From positions 142,958 through 206,957 of the forward strand of contig MNCI01009211.1 in the NCBI GenBank assembly GCA_015680685.1: a DNA stretch of 64,000 bases, given 5' to 3'. The notes below the pieces were generated by a model. The model saw nothing but the letters and a program-made list of their open reading frames with translations, was not told where the DNA came from and searched no databases. The stretch is from Gnetum montanum. Its lineage: Eukaryota; Streptophyta; Gnetopsida; Gnetales; Gnetaceae. Shown here piece by piece: positions 45,510-57,325 of the stretch (the stretch's first letter is position 1; every line of letters begins with the position of its first letter). A program made the translations under genes and the position numbers.

Positions 45510-47466
45510 ATGTATTCTTCTCACAGGAGCACTTCTCCATCCAAGGTTGATCATGTTCGCTTGACAAAGCCTCAACAATACCAAATGATATATACTCACC
45601 TTGATGAGTATGTGCCAAACTTCACCTTCATTCTACACAAGGATGAACTACTATGGTGGTGTAATATGTAGGGTAACATTGTGTTGCCACTCAATCATGC
45701 TACTCCTATAATGCTCTATCAAATGCTTGCATGATGTGGTCTTCAAGACCACCACAGTGAGTATAATGTGGAAGATTTTGATGCTAGAGATTGTCATCCC
45801 ACCAATGCACAATGCTTGCAAGATTGGCAACTAGAAAAATGCTATGAGTTTTCGAAGGGAAAAGGGCTTAACGATCCTCCATTTGTGTTGTACCAACAAG
45901 CTAGTGGAGAATCCTTCTTTGGGGATTTTCCATACAATGATTCTCCTCTCTTTAACTTTGGCAATGGAGGTCAAAACTAGAATCTACACTCCATAGTTCA
46001 CAATCTTGATTATGATAACAAGGGATCCAATGACAAAGAAGGATTTGGAGGGGCAAGTCAAGATAGAGATGTTGACAAGAAGCACAATCGTCATCATGGT
46101 TGCGATCATCAAAGAGGTGGTAGTAGGAACTGTGATGGTGCTAGTTCTTCTTCCTCTTTCCCTTCATCATCATCATCTTCTTCTAGCTCTGACAGTGATC
46201 GTAGAAGGTGAGACCATGATGGAGGTGATTGAAATGAATGAAATGATCGATGGGACCACAACAATTAAAGGGACCATCGAGACAAGCAAGATCAAGGATG
46301 TAGACATTCAAGAGAGGCACATCGCCATGAATGAAGGGGTAGTAGAGGGCATCGTGGGCACCATGATCAATGCCTTGATGAACCTTTATTTGCTACTCGA
46401 AGTATGTTTAACATCATAGAGGCAGTCAGAATTTCAACAAGGCATGTGAAATATAGTTGGATCAAACGGTTATACATGAACAATATTCCTTGATTTGAAG
46501 AAGGATATAACTCTAATATACAAAATCATCTTCAAGCTTTTCAAGATGCATGTGCCTTGCAAAGCATAGAAAATAAGTGGTAGAAATTGAAGTTTCTCCC
46601 ACAGACACTCATCAAAGAAGTTGAGAATTGGTACCAGTCTTTAGAACCAGAATCTATCAGATGATGGAGTACCATGCTTGAGATGTTCAATGATAAGTAT
46701 TAAATGTACTCTAGGGTATCCAACTTAGAAAAGAAAATTCAAGGGTGGAAACAAGGAACACACAAACCCTTGATGCACAAATGCCCTGGCCATGGTTATT
46801 CTCAATTGGGTAAACTTCACCACATTGTAGATGAGCTCTATAATGAAACAAGAAAAACCCTTGGTGTCTATGCCCAAGGGTGATTGTCAAAACTAACTAC
46901 CCATCAGGTACAAAGGTTAATAGAATAGGTTTCCAAAGAGAAAGGTGAGCTACGAAAAAGAGAAAGTGTAGAGGAGTAAAACTGAAATCCTTCCATTTGC
47001 AAGTGGGAGGTTCGATTTTGTAATAGTAAGGATGAATTTGTATTTGATGAGGGGGTGCATAAGAAAGCTTTGCCACTTCAAAAATTTCAATCTAAACTTA
47101 TAGCCAAGGTTGATCAGTTAAGGAACTCCATGGATAGTTGATTTCAAGATGTCCTTAAAATCATTGAAGAATCCAAAGAACAAGATAGTGAGTGTGAGCG
47201 TAGGAGGTGCAAAGAAGCTAAACATGCATATTACAAAGGTAAGGGCAAGATTGCTGAAATCAAAGAGGTTATGGACAGTGACTCAGATGATGATCATGGA
47301 TGTGATGTCTACCAGTATGAACATTCTAAGCAATGTTTTCCTATTATGTCACATCTTCAGGAGTCTAGGATGTATGTCCTACATCCACGACTTACATAAA
47401 GGCAAACATCCAAAATGTTGCCTTATCCCCAAGGGAATCTCAGATAGTTCTGCTAGCAATAGCTAA
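45510..47466 (+). pseudogene. gag remnant, element B
   Basis: The frame starts at the ATG 45510, 140 bp after the primer-binding site. It reads on through LTKPQQYQMIYTHLDEYVPN and, after stops, the open piece 45768-45980 (HPTNAQCLQDWQLEKCYEF). Then comes a serine-rich, histidine/aspartate/arginine-rich stretch near 46100-46350. The capsid core near 46440-46760 contains NHLQAFQDACAL, FLPQTLIKEVENWYQSLEP and VSNLEKKIQGWKQG, matching the W-Y-x-S-L-P...F-x-x-x-F pattern of Tat/Athila gag. A lysine-rich part near 47149-47290 follows. No intact zinc knuckle was seen. Function: capsid; now non-functional. Confidence 0.75.
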
Positions 47467-48520
47467 ATTATCCAAGTGAAGCTCCATTGCAACTATACGA
47501 ATAGTACCAACAATGGTAGTAACCACAATCATGGGCGTTAGCACCACTAAGGTAACAATACCCTTATTGGTAGCTTGATCCATATGGTTACCACATGCAG
47601 CAACCCATGTCTCCACATGACTCTTTTAGTCAGGTTTCTAATATTCATCCTAACTACCATCCTTCTAATTTCTATTGAACTCCTTCACATGAAAGAAGGA
47701 ACACCATCTCCTATCCTTATCTTCCTTCTGTCCTTGCACACACTTCTCCTCTAGTTGCATAACTACCACCTAATCCTCCTATGTAGGGTGAATTGCTACT
47801 CAACCAAAAAAATGCAACACTGCAAGGGCTATTAATTTGCAACCAAGTCATCAATTGGAGGGTTTCAAATGTCTAATCAAAGTAGATACCTTTCTTTCAA
47901 TCCTATAGCCCACCTAAGCATTCACCTACACTCATGGTTGACAACCCTGCTCTTGCCTCTTCCTCCATATCAAAATCCTTCAGGCCTCCTTCAAATCAAA
48001 CTCTACCAAGAATCCATATTGCAATGCTCACTCATACCATGTCTGATTGGATCTATGTAGGAAACCTTCCTAGAAAATTAGTCAATCCTAGAAGTCCTTT
48101 AATTTATTTTTAGATTTTTGGGAACAAACCATGCAAGGCTCTTTTCAATTCAAGTTCTGGTGTTAATATGATATCTCATGAGATGTACATTACTTAGAAC
48201 CTACCTCCTCTTAAGAAGAGAAACATTAAATTAGAATTGGTAGACCAATCCATCACTGTTCCATTGGGACTAGTAAATGAAATTGTGGCCATTGTCTGTG
48301 GGTGGTCTTATCCTACTAACCTTCTAGTAATCAAAGTGGAGAACTACAAAGGGGACATTCCAATCATTATGGGAAGGGCATGGCTAAGCATTGTCGATGC
48401 AAGAATGCACATCAGAGATCTTTCCCTAGAGATATCTAAAGAAAATGCATTTGGAAAGATTGAGAAGAAGAGAGTTCCATGCATCATGTACAGTGATATA
48501 GGGTGTAATTATGTGTAGAA
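47467..48520 (+). pseudogene. Protease region remnant, element B
   Basis: After a proline/tyrosine/histidine-rich spacer (47480-47960) the frame gives ALFNSSSGVNMISHEMY near 48136, where the catalytic aspartate box should be, but D is N and the motif is blurred. The open piece 48237-48518 follows with VDQSITVPLGLVNEIVAIV, LVIKVENYKGDIPIIMGRAW and LSIVDARMHIRDLSLEI. This is the Athila-type P-x-I-L-G-R-P-F-L...A-x-I-D box. It lies directly between gag and reverse transcriptase. Confidence 0.8.
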
Positions 48521-50503
48521 GTTTTAGGCCATCAAGCAAGCATCTATCTTTTCATGCAAACAATGTGCGTTAGAAGCTAAAATTTGAAGGTGTCTGTACA
48601 CAGCAGCCACAAAGCAAGAGGACACCTAGTGGCTAACTGTTGATTCTAAAAGCAACACACTATTCATGGAACCAACTAAGAGCCTGACATGTGAATATGT
48701 CACAAGCATAGATGAAATAGTGTAAGTTCATCACCAACTCTCTAATGAAAAAAATTATGATACTCACTGGGGAGAGTTGGAAATTCCTGAGGACTTCAAG
48801 TAAAAACCCCTCGAACTAAAAATGTTACCAACTAGAATGGAATATGTGTTTTTGAAAAATAAGAAGCTAGTTATCATCAATACAAGACTTTCTCTAGAAT
48901 AAAAATATATGCTTTTGAAGGTAGTTGAAAGATGGTCAACAAGTTTTGCTTGGTCATATCCTAAACTCACAGGGATTGATCCGAAGATATGCCAACATCA
49001 CATCTACACTGACTTAGCCATGAAGCCAAAATGACAACCATAGAGATTACTAAATCCCAAATTGAAGCAAATCGTCAAAGAGCAAATTGACAAACTCCTC
49101 AAGGCAGGGTTCATCTATCCCATTACAGATAGTGAGTGGGTTAGCCCACTCGTAATTATGCCAAAGAAAGAGGGCAAGTGGTAGGTTTACATTGACTTTA
49201 GGCTGCTGAATATGGAAACATTCAAAGATAATTTTCTATTGCCATTTATTGACTAGGTTCTCGACACCATATCTAGGAATTACTACTACAACTTCCTAGA
49301 TGGTCATAGTGGCGATAACCAAATTCAAATGACACTAGAAGACCAAGCAAAGATAACATTCATGGGTCCCTGAGGGACTTTCACATAGCGTAAGATATCA
49401 TTTGGTCTATGTAATTCTTCTACCACATTTCAATGCTTGGTCTTGAGCATCTTTTAACAAAAGATCGATAGTGGTGTAAAAGTCTTCATGGATGACTTCT
49501 CCACCTATGGAGCTACATTTAAGCAAGCCTTGGACTGCCTTAAGAAAGTGCTAAAATGGTGTGTTGAAACCAACTTGCAGCTCAATTGGCAGAAGAGTCN
49601 GAAATGGTGTGTTGAAACCAACTTGCAGCTCAATTGGCAGAAGAGTCATCTCATGGTCCAGGAGGGCATTGTATTAGGGCATAAAATATTGCAAGCAAGA
49701 ATTGAGGTGGACCCTGAAGAAATAAGGGTATAACCCACTAGCTAGAAACAATTAAAAATGTTTGGTCATTCCTTGGACATACTGGCTACTACTGGTGATT
49801 CATAAAGAATTTCTTTAAGATCGCAAAACCATTGGTTGAGCTAACAAAGAAAGATGCTTCTTTTGTCTAGATCCTAGAATGTGAAAAAGCATTTCAACAG
49901 CTGAAAGAAAAGCTTGTGAAAACTCTAATTCTACAAGCACCTAATTGGTCCAAACTATTTCATATCATGACAAATGCATTGAATTATGCCTTGGGAGTTA
50001 TGCTAATGTAGTTAGATGACAAGAAATGTCCATAATACATCCATTGCACCAGCTAAAGCATTATGGGTGCATAATTGAACTACACCACCACAGAGAAAGA
50101 ATTGATGGTTTTGGTGTTTTCTTTGGAAAAATTTAGGCACTATGTTCTTGGGTATAAGGTTTTTTTGCACACTGATCATAGTGCCATCCGCTTCCTAATG
50201 AACAAGCCAATAGTGAACCCTCATGTCATACAGTGGCTGGTGATCTTGCAAGAATTTGATCTTACAATGGTAGATCAAAAGGGCATTGAGCATGTTGTTG
50301 TTGATCACTTGTCTCAATTGCAATGGGATGATAAAGAGGATGAAAGTCCATTATCTAATACATTTCTTGATGAACTTCTCTTTGATGGAAACAAATTCCC
50401 AATAAGCCAAAATGCTATGATAACATTCTCACCTATCTTCTCACTTAAAAGATGCCACAAGGGTTGGACCACCGGAGAAAACAATAGTTTCTTCACCAAG
50501 TAA
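48521..50503 (+). pseudogene. Reverse transcriptase and RNase H remnant, element B
   Basis: The domain starts near 49080 with EQIDKLLKAGFIYPITDSEW and VSPLVIMPKKEGKW, then VYIDFRLLNMETFKDNFLLP (with a stop at W), FLDGHSGDNQIQM, a broken FGLCNSSTTFQ and the catalytic box VFMDDFSTYG at 49482-49511. NLQLNWQKSHLMVQEGIVLG follows, then RNase H at 50075-50503: TTEKELMVLVFSLEKFRHYV, HTDHSAIRFLM and VVDHLSQLQW. The wording K-x-H-x-M-V-x-E-G-I-V-L-G is typical of Tat/Athila elements. Stops occur mostly at W, R and Q codons. A 46-bp duplication with an N at 49554-49647 breaks the frame. Confidence 0.92.
49554..49647 (+). repeat. 46-bp exact duplication around an N, probable assembly error
   Basis: Copies 49554-49599 and 49602-49647 are identical, separated by N (49600) and one G. 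It lies inside the conserved NLQLNWQKS stretch of reverse transcriptase. Confidence 0.85.
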
Positions 50504-51660
50504 AGAACTTTATGGAGGTCAATAGACACCTCTACAAGGTATGCACCAATGGCCTAGTTTGTTGGTATGTCCTTGATGCTAATCAATTGCACATGATCCA
50601 AAATGCTCATGAAGGTCCTTGTGGAGGACACTATGTTGGGAGATGCACAACCATTAAAATCCGGATGGCAGGGTACTACTGGCCAACACTCTTCAGGGAT
50701 GCTCACCATTTCATCCATGCTTGTGAATGATGCCAACAAGATGGTGGAATGACTACTCAAATGGAGGAACCTCAACAATGGATTCAACCATTAGAACCAT
50801 TCGACATTTGGGGCATTGATTTCATGGGTCCAATCACACCCATGTCAAATGGAAAGGAATACATCATAGTCATTGTTGACTATTGTAAAAAATGGGTAGA
50901 AGCAATAGCCATCATCGATTATACATCCTCTACTACTACTCGATTTGTACAACAAAATGTTGTAAATAGGTTTGGTATACCACGTGCGTTAATTTCTGAT
51001 AGTGGAACTCATTTTACATGCACTACTTTTTGAAAGCTCATGCAAGACTTGGGGGTTGAACAGAAACTCACAACACCTTACCATCCCCATGCTAACAATT
51101 AAGCTAAGGTTACTAATAGGGAAACCACACAAATACTAACAAGAACTATTAGCAAGTATAGGAAATATTAGAGCACAAAATTAAATGGTGCGCTTTGGAC
51201 CTACCACTCAACTTGGAAATGTCCTATAGGCTACTCTCCCTATGAGCTTGTGTACAAGAAACTACCAATACTTCCTATTCAATCTAAACTCCATACACTT
51301 TCCACAACTTGTGACCTTGACCTTGACTTAAGTCTAGCCCAAAAAGAATGACTGATGAATCGTAACTTGCTAGATGAAAACCAATTAGTAGCCTTATCAT
51401 CTAATGAGTTGCATAAGGCCTATAACAAAAAGCATCATGACCTGAAAATTAGAAAAGTCAAATTTCAACCAAGAGACAAGGTTCTTTACTAGAACCCCAC
51501 ACACATACCTTAATGAACTAAGTTCCAAATGTTGTGGGAAGGACCTTACATCATTTATGAGAATTTTCCTTCTGGGGCCATGATGATCTATAAACCTGAG
51601 AGCCCAAATAGGAAATAGCTGGTCAACATCCAACAAATTAAACCTTTTCATAAGCATATG
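50504..51660 (+). pseudogene. Integrase remnant, element B
   Basis: Zinc-binding N-terminus at about 50590-50740: H-E-G-P-C-G-G-H ... H-A-C-E followed by TGA then C, so the second zinc half is nearly complete. The catalytic core at 50749-51033 has PFDIWGIDFMGPI (first aspartate), FVQQNVVNRFGIPRALISDS and GTHF (second aspartate); the third acid lies in N-stop-A-K-V-T-N-R-E near 51100, where CAA became TAA. Then GYSPYELVYKKLP and the C-terminal RDKVLY, WEGPYIIYENFPSGAMMIY and IQQIKPFHKHM. The order and D-D-E spacing are typical of gypsy. It would insert element DNA. Confidence 0.92.
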
Positions 51661-53500
51661 CTAACTAACACAACAAGCACCTCATCTGATGGACAACCAT
51701 GCTCCATATTTCAGATCTCCTCCTCTCAACTTAGTTGTGGGGGAGATGGCCAACCATGCTAATCATTCAAGCAGCTCCTTAGTTTTTCAACTTTTTTATT
51801 TTATACATTTTTTATTTTACAAATTTTTGTTTTACATCTCTTTGTTTTTATGTTATCAATCTTTTCTAATTTTTGTTTTATACCATTGTTAGTACATTTG
51901 ATATTTCTTGAATAGTTTACACTTTCTTCTACATTTTCTTTTATTTGGTATGAGTTTCTAACTTTTTGTTAATAAATGCCAGGTACATTGGTAATGCGTA
52001 CTTGACGCTAGTATGTACTATTTTTGTTATTTGATTATTGGTGTCTAGTTTCTGGCTTGGGATTTTGTTATAGATAATTAGGACATGGTTTCTTTTTCAT
52101 GTAATAGGTAGTGAGTCCACAACATCCACCCATCCACACACTCTATGGTTTTCCTTGTTTTGGGAACATGTACTCCCTTTTTCATTAATAAAATTTTAAT
52201 AAATTTGTGACTTTGGTAGTTTTCAGAATTAGGAAGAATTCAAAGGTTGAACAGGGTGTGGCTTCAAGGGGATTTGATGTTCTTTGTGCTTTTATATTTT
52301 CCTATGTGCTTGTGTGTTTTCATGGATTTCTTACAGTTCTATGTTAATTAATAAAGGAAGTTGAATAAGTCTTTACATGGTGTGTTTTTCAGAAAAAAAA
52401 AACGAGGATTCAAAGCACACCCCTTAGACAAAATAAATGCATGTTTCTTTGCATGGTGCAGTTCCCATTTCAAAAAAAAAACAATGGAAATTCAAAGCAC
52501 ACCCCTTAGACCAAATAAATGGGCTACAAGCACTGGTTATGGGACTAGTCTCCTCTAACTAAGGTCCTTCCTCACTTCCTACTTTTCTACTTTGGAATAG
52601 TGGTTATTCTATGGAAGCACTCTTGTGTCTCAGGGGATGGATTAGTCTTAGAATGTTGATGCGAAGTCACTAAACGTGGTTGGTTTTGGTTTGGACTAAG
52701 GATGGACTCTATCAAGTCATTTAACCACAAAATTCATAAGGGACTTCATGTGACTATAATTAGGAACTCCATTCCACTCTCTCTCTCTCATTTATCTATG
52801 CTTTTCATGTTCCACCTCATTGTCAGTTTCATGTTTTGGTTCAATGTCTTGGTTTGATGTGTTAGAATTCTTAGTTAGTTTCTTTCAAGTTTTTGTACTT
52901 CACTTCTACAACCATTAATCACCCATGGAGCCCACGGACTCTTTGGTTTGAAGTTATGCAAGGGCATAAAAGGCCTGTGCCTGCTTTGGGGAGGATCCAC
53001 TTGCATATCTTTTGGTTGGGTTAGTTAATTTCTTTACCCTTAGACACTCTCACAATCAAATTCTTTTTGTTTACCCCATCAATGATATCCAATTGTACCC
53101 ATCTTTACAATATTTTTCAGTGAATTCTTCTTTATATTGTTGTAAATTCTTATACCCTCTTCAAATGTTTTCTTATATTGAACTTTTTTAAATTTAATGG
53201 ACCGCTTGTCTATTTTACCCTATTTGTTAGCCTTCCTACTAATACTACTCAAGGAACCAATCAACCACAATCACAACTTAGTTGAGTGTAACCACCAATG
53301 AGGTAAGGCATTTAACAATTATGTGTTACATATTGCATACTAATTCATGATTCTATTATGATTATAGTGGGAAGCATGGACTAGAAGTGGGACTATCTTC
53401 ACCAAGGATGATGCAGCAAGATCGCACAATGAGGACTATTCATGATCATTGAANGAAAAAACTTATTCTTTCTCTTCTTCACTTGAGGATGAGTTTTCAT
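51661..53500 (+). other. Non-coding 3' spacer of element B
   Basis: About 1.85 kb without a recognisable domain; no env-like transmembrane frame was identified, although an Athila element can carry one here. It includes a direct repeat (52370-52439 and 52446-52521) around the phrase AAAGCACACCCCTTAGAC, plus an N at 53454. Much of it recurs in reverse complement at 62391-64000. Confidence 0.7.
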
Positions 53501-53515
53501 TCAGTTTTGGGGATA
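53501..53515 (+). promoter_or_regulatory. Polypurine tract region, element B
   Basis: TCAGTTTTGGGGATA ends right at the LTR start TGATGAATCAC. The minus-strand relative has GTCATGGGGGTA at the same place (62376-62388). Confidence 0.7.
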
Positions 53516-54339
53516 TGATGAATCACCATTTTGTGTCAGCCACAAACATTAGGTACACGAAGTTGTGTACGCAATGTCAGGGCCTTAGTCTGATGTTGAA
53601 TATTCAATGTTGAGGTATATACCCCAAGTCTATAAATACGATGCCTGGGCTCCAGTTTTCAAGATCATAGTTTAGATTTTCTAGTCAAAGTAGTGAAGCC
53701 CTTGTAGTTTATTTTCCTTAGAGTTAGAATATTTTTTGAGTGCTTGCAGAAGGAGTCCAAAGTGTGTACAGTTCTTTGTTTGAGCATTGATGTACCTGAG
53801 TGTTGCAATGTGACAGCAATCCTTACAGCACTGAGAATAGCTTAATATTTTCTGTATTGCATTTTACTTTCTTGCTATTTATTTTAATGAATTTCAATTA
53901 AGCCATTTATTTCCATTAGTTAGTGAACATGAGCATGACCACTTCAAGCATTCATATAGTACTTGGTAACCTAGCAACACTTAACGTTTGGTAGTCCAAC
54001 ATTGCTATATGTGTTCAGCAAAGTGGGACGATTAGTTGTGTTAGGCTAGTTAGGCAATAGAAAATTTAGCTTTTAATCTATTCTACTCTTTATTCTTGTT
54101 GTAGGCGATTACATCCATAAAATATAAAACAACAAAAATTCGTATACCTCAATTACACTTAAAACATACCCTTGAGCCTCACAAGTGTAGTTGGGAAGAC
54201 AACGAATGTTCTCAACATCATTTCACTTCCCAGAGAAACTAGTGTACGAGATAACTACAGGTCCACAGAATTTGACCGAATCATGTGTAATTCCTTAGTG
54301 ATTCATATGGTGGGCATAGGGGTACCTCGCCACTCATCA
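53516..54339 (+). repeat. 3' LTR of element B (family 1)
   Basis: 824 bp from TGATGAATCAC to CACTCATCA, ends forming the inverted repeat TGATGA...TCATCA. TATA box at 53631-53638. Followed by the target duplication TGTAC. Confidence 0.93.
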
Positions 54340-54344
54340 TGTAC

Positions 54345-56277
54345 TTTTTTACAAGTTTTTAGAAACTTAGAAAATTAGCATTTTTGGCTAAGTATAGAAC
54401 ACTTGAACAATCAAAGCTCATCTCAGCATGTTTGAATCATTCCATTTACTAGGTTCACAGCTTTCCACTAGTCCATGAATCTCTCAATGCTTCAAAATGG
54501 CCATACTTACATATTTCAGTATCAATTTTGGTCCTTTGAGAGTTAGAATTTTTAGCTTGAAAAATTATGAAAATATTTTCTAACTTTGGGAACTAATGTT
54601 GATGTTGCATCTATGTCAATGTCTCTTGGCACTTCAAAATGATCAACTTGATGCATTTTGGGGATAATTTTGACCTTTACAAAGTTAGAATTTTTGGCCA
54701 AGAAAATTATTAAAAAAATTTCTAACTTTGGGAAGTAACACTGAAGCTAGGTCAATGTTAGTGTTAGCGTTGGCACTGACATTAGTGTTAGCATCAATGT
54801 TAATGTTAGTCTCACATTAATGGGTTGCCACATTCACTAAAACCAAATACCAGATTTGCTATATTTGAACTTGATGATAAGTGATACTTAAATCCAAGTT
54901 CAATTTTAGCAATCCTAAATTAAATTTGACAGCTTTAGGCCCATAAATACAAGCTCAAAATATAAGATTTAGGTAAGATCTTTTGAGATTTTAGAGCATT
55001 TTTTGGATTTTAAGAGATTAAGAACACAAGTGCCTACAACCATTGCAGCACCCATGTGCTCCTCAATTACCTTTAACACCATCTACACCTTTAGCATCAC
55101 TTCTAGAGAAAGAATTTTTAGGCCCTCAGTCTTGCTTCTAGAGATTGAATTTTCAGGCTTTCACAACACTTTTTAGAGTTATAATTTTTTCAGCTTTAGT
55201 GTCAGTGACCAGAACCTTAGCTGAAACAATCTTGTTTTAGCCCAGAATTGACTATAGATTACACTTATGAATTCTTCATCAATTAAATAACCCTTTAGAT
55301 ATTTAATTCCATCCTCCAAATCTATATTTTGCTCAAGATTAGAGCTTCTTTTATTAGTTTTATCACACATACATCTTTCTTCCATCATTTGTAGTTTGAC
55401 ACTTCATAGGAGGTGAACACTTTGCAACTCATCAATAAATCATTTTATTATTTGAAAAAGGATTTGGGACCTTTGCCCCATATTAGATCATATTAATTTT
55501 ATTATTCTAAACTCATTTACTTGCATTCTATACTTAAAATTTTTCTATCTCCTACATCACATTCTATACTTTGTCAAATTTTTAGCATTTTATACTTAGC
55601 TCTTTTTCCACATAAAAATTTCATTTTTATGAAGGGAACTGACACCCTTATTTCTACATAATAAAATTAATATTTCAAAATTTTATATCCTTTTTATATA
55701 ATTTTCATACTTAGAATTTGTTTTATCTCCTACATCACATTCTATACTTAGTTAAATTTTCAACCTTTCTATACTTAATGAAATTTTTAGCATTTTACAC
55801 TTGGCCTTTTTTCCACATAAAAATTTCATTTTTTAAGGAGGGATATGGCATCCTTCTCTCTACATAATAATATTAATGTCTCAATATTTTATATCTTCTT
55901 ATATAATTTTTATACTTAGAATTTTTCTATCTTTTACATCACATTCTATACTTAGTTAAATTTGCAACCTTTTATACTTAGTTGTTTTTCAGTATAAAAA
56001 CTCCATCATTTGGGAAAGGAAATGAGATCCTTATTTCACATCATAGTTATACTATTTTAATATTTTATGCTCTTTATCTATATTTTACACTTAATTTTTT
56101 TATTCCATCATTCATAGCCTATTCTACACTTAAATTATTTTCTGATAATTCATACTTTTATTTTTCTTGTGATTTTATGCTTAGCTTTTCTAACATTAAA
56201 AACTTTACTTTTTCATTATTCCTTGCCATGTGTGAGAGGCTATATCCATGTTTGGTTAGAGGATTCATGTCACTTCA
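54345..56277 (+). repeat. LTR-like unit F, right part
   Basis: Continuation of 43883-44533 beyond element B. It contains a run of TTAGTGTTAGC-type repeats (54735-54810), a TATA-like CATAAATACAAGC near 54941 and the tandem repeat at 55521-56215. No coding signal. With TG and CA ends and TTTCA duplications it may be a 2.6 kb solo LTR in plus orientation, but no second copy is available for comparison. Confidence 0.45.
55521..56215 (+). repeat. Tandem repeat, period about 180-205 bp
   Basis: The phrase TACTTAGAATTT...CTCCTACATCACATTC starts units near 55531, 55708 and 55913, with a diverged fourth near 56087. Each unit also contains CACATAAAAATTTCATTTTT or a variant and TCTACATAATAA. Confidence 0.8.
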
Positions 56278-56282
56278 TTTCA

Positions 56283-57200
56283 TAATTGATACCATATCGA
56301 GGGTTACATTGATTTGAAGACCATTTATGATCACACACTAACTATCATTGTCGAGGTGTAAAGAACACTTCTTTAGGTACATTGTCTTTATCTACAACCC
56401 ACACAAGATGCATTCTCAATCAAGATCCTCATTAAATCCAAGTTGATCATCATATAAAGTAAGATAGATATGATGCTTCAAGATGGGATGAAGTTCTTCA
56501 GTAAATTTTTGCCTCTATCCCAAGTATCTATGGTCTTAGTAACATAGCTACTAAGCTCTAAAAATCATGCATCATACTGTGCCCCAAACCAACTACACTA
56601 TTAGAGTCTATAAAACTTCTTCTTTTTGTCATGTGCATACTAAGTAGAAATATATCTACCATTGAAAGAAGTTAGAAAATCTTTTCATGGGACCATTTGC
56701 TCCATTTATCCTTTGGCCTACTCCTTAGATTACCACTAACATTTAGCATTGCTTGTCATTTGATAAGATGTTAACCTAGTTTGCTACACTAGAATATAAT
56801 CCATCAAATTAAATTTCTTTCTCAACTTCATAATTTACTCTATCATCATAGTGGAATACTCTATGCCAAAAAATGTTGGAGTGCCTAACTTATAGAATGA
56901 TTTAACTAACTTTCTAATAATTAGTTAGTTAAGTAACCATTTATCATCATCAACAATAGCACTACTACTGCTACCACTACTAATCTCTCTAATAATTAGA
57001 CCACCTACTTCATTGCCACTACCATTCACAAAATTCTAAATAGCTATAGAAGGTGGAGTAGTACTTATCCTAGTCATATATTGTAAGGCGACTATATCAT
57101 TTACCCAGCCAAATCCATCTAAGCTTCACTAGCTTCTTAACTTACTGGTTGCACCTAATTGATTGTCAATGTTTCTACTTATGTACTTGAAGGTACTTGA
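56283..57200 (-). pseudogene. gag remnant, element E
   Basis: Read leftwards from about 57200 after the primer-binding site. The capsid core at about 56720-56400 has R-F-S-N-F-F-Q-W, then a run of broken codons matching Y-x-S-x-x-A-x-x-K-K-x-E-F, a Y-D-A-x-F-L-E-L-S-x-Y-V block, and LKHHIYLTLYDDQLGFNEDL. This is the retrotransposon gag pattern seen in chromovirus-type Ty3/gypsy elements. Stops are dense. The frame meets unit F's target duplication at 56282 and continues at 43882. Confidence 0.6.
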
Positions 57201-57311
57201 TTCTCATCAATACAATGACCCTTGCCATCCAATCTCTACTTGTCTGACATAAATAATACTTGCAATCATAGAGGTAAGTACCAAAACATTCTATGATAAT
57301 TGGAGTGACCT

Positions 57312-57323
57312 CCTTTGATATCA
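57312..57323 (-). promoter_or_regulatory. Primer-binding site, element E
   Basis: On the minus strand TGATATCAAAGG, versus TGGTATCAGAGC for initiator Met; two of the three differences are G-to-A. Confidence 0.6.
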
Positions 57324-57325
57324 CT

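Larger units (their letters stand above)
44534..54339 (+). mobile_element. Element B: full-length Tat/Athila-type Ty3/gypsy element
   Basis: 9806 bp with perfect TGTAC target duplications, LTRs of 816 and 824 bp, a tRNA-Asp-type primer-binding site, gag, protease, reverse transcriptase/RNase H, integrase, a 1.85 kb non-coding 3' spacer and a polypurine tract. The pol order (integrase last) is gypsy, and the primer-binding site and reverse transcriptase wording point to the non-chromovirus Tat/Athila group. The LTRs belong to family 1, of which seven copies or fragments occur in the window. All genes carry stops. Confidence 0.93.
34203..57325 (-). mobile_element. Element E: minus-strand Ty3/gypsy element, heavily interrupted
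   Basis: Pieces in consistent minus-strand order from right to left: primer-binding site (57312-57323), gag (57200-56283), zinc knuckle and protease (43882-43100), integrase (35935-34900) and polypurine tract (34216-34203). In between lie a copia element, a solo LTR and unit F with element B inside it, each with target duplications. Little of E's reverse transcriptase and RNase H remains: only about 0.9 kb of E-type sequence is left between protease and integrase. That the pieces come from one element is inferred from order and orientation. Confidence 0.6.

Noticed and set aside
46006-46419. 137-codon frame rich in M, I and T
   Set aside because: Out-of-frame shadow of the serine- and histidine-rich part of element B gag.
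51661-53500. Env-like gene in element B
   Set aside because: Only short frames with T-rich, leucine/phenylalanine-rich low-complexity translation; no signal peptide plus transmembrane arrangement or family similarity.
55982-56317. 111-codon hydrophobic frame as a membrane protein
   Set aside because: The hydrophobic look comes from T-rich tandem repeats of unit F.
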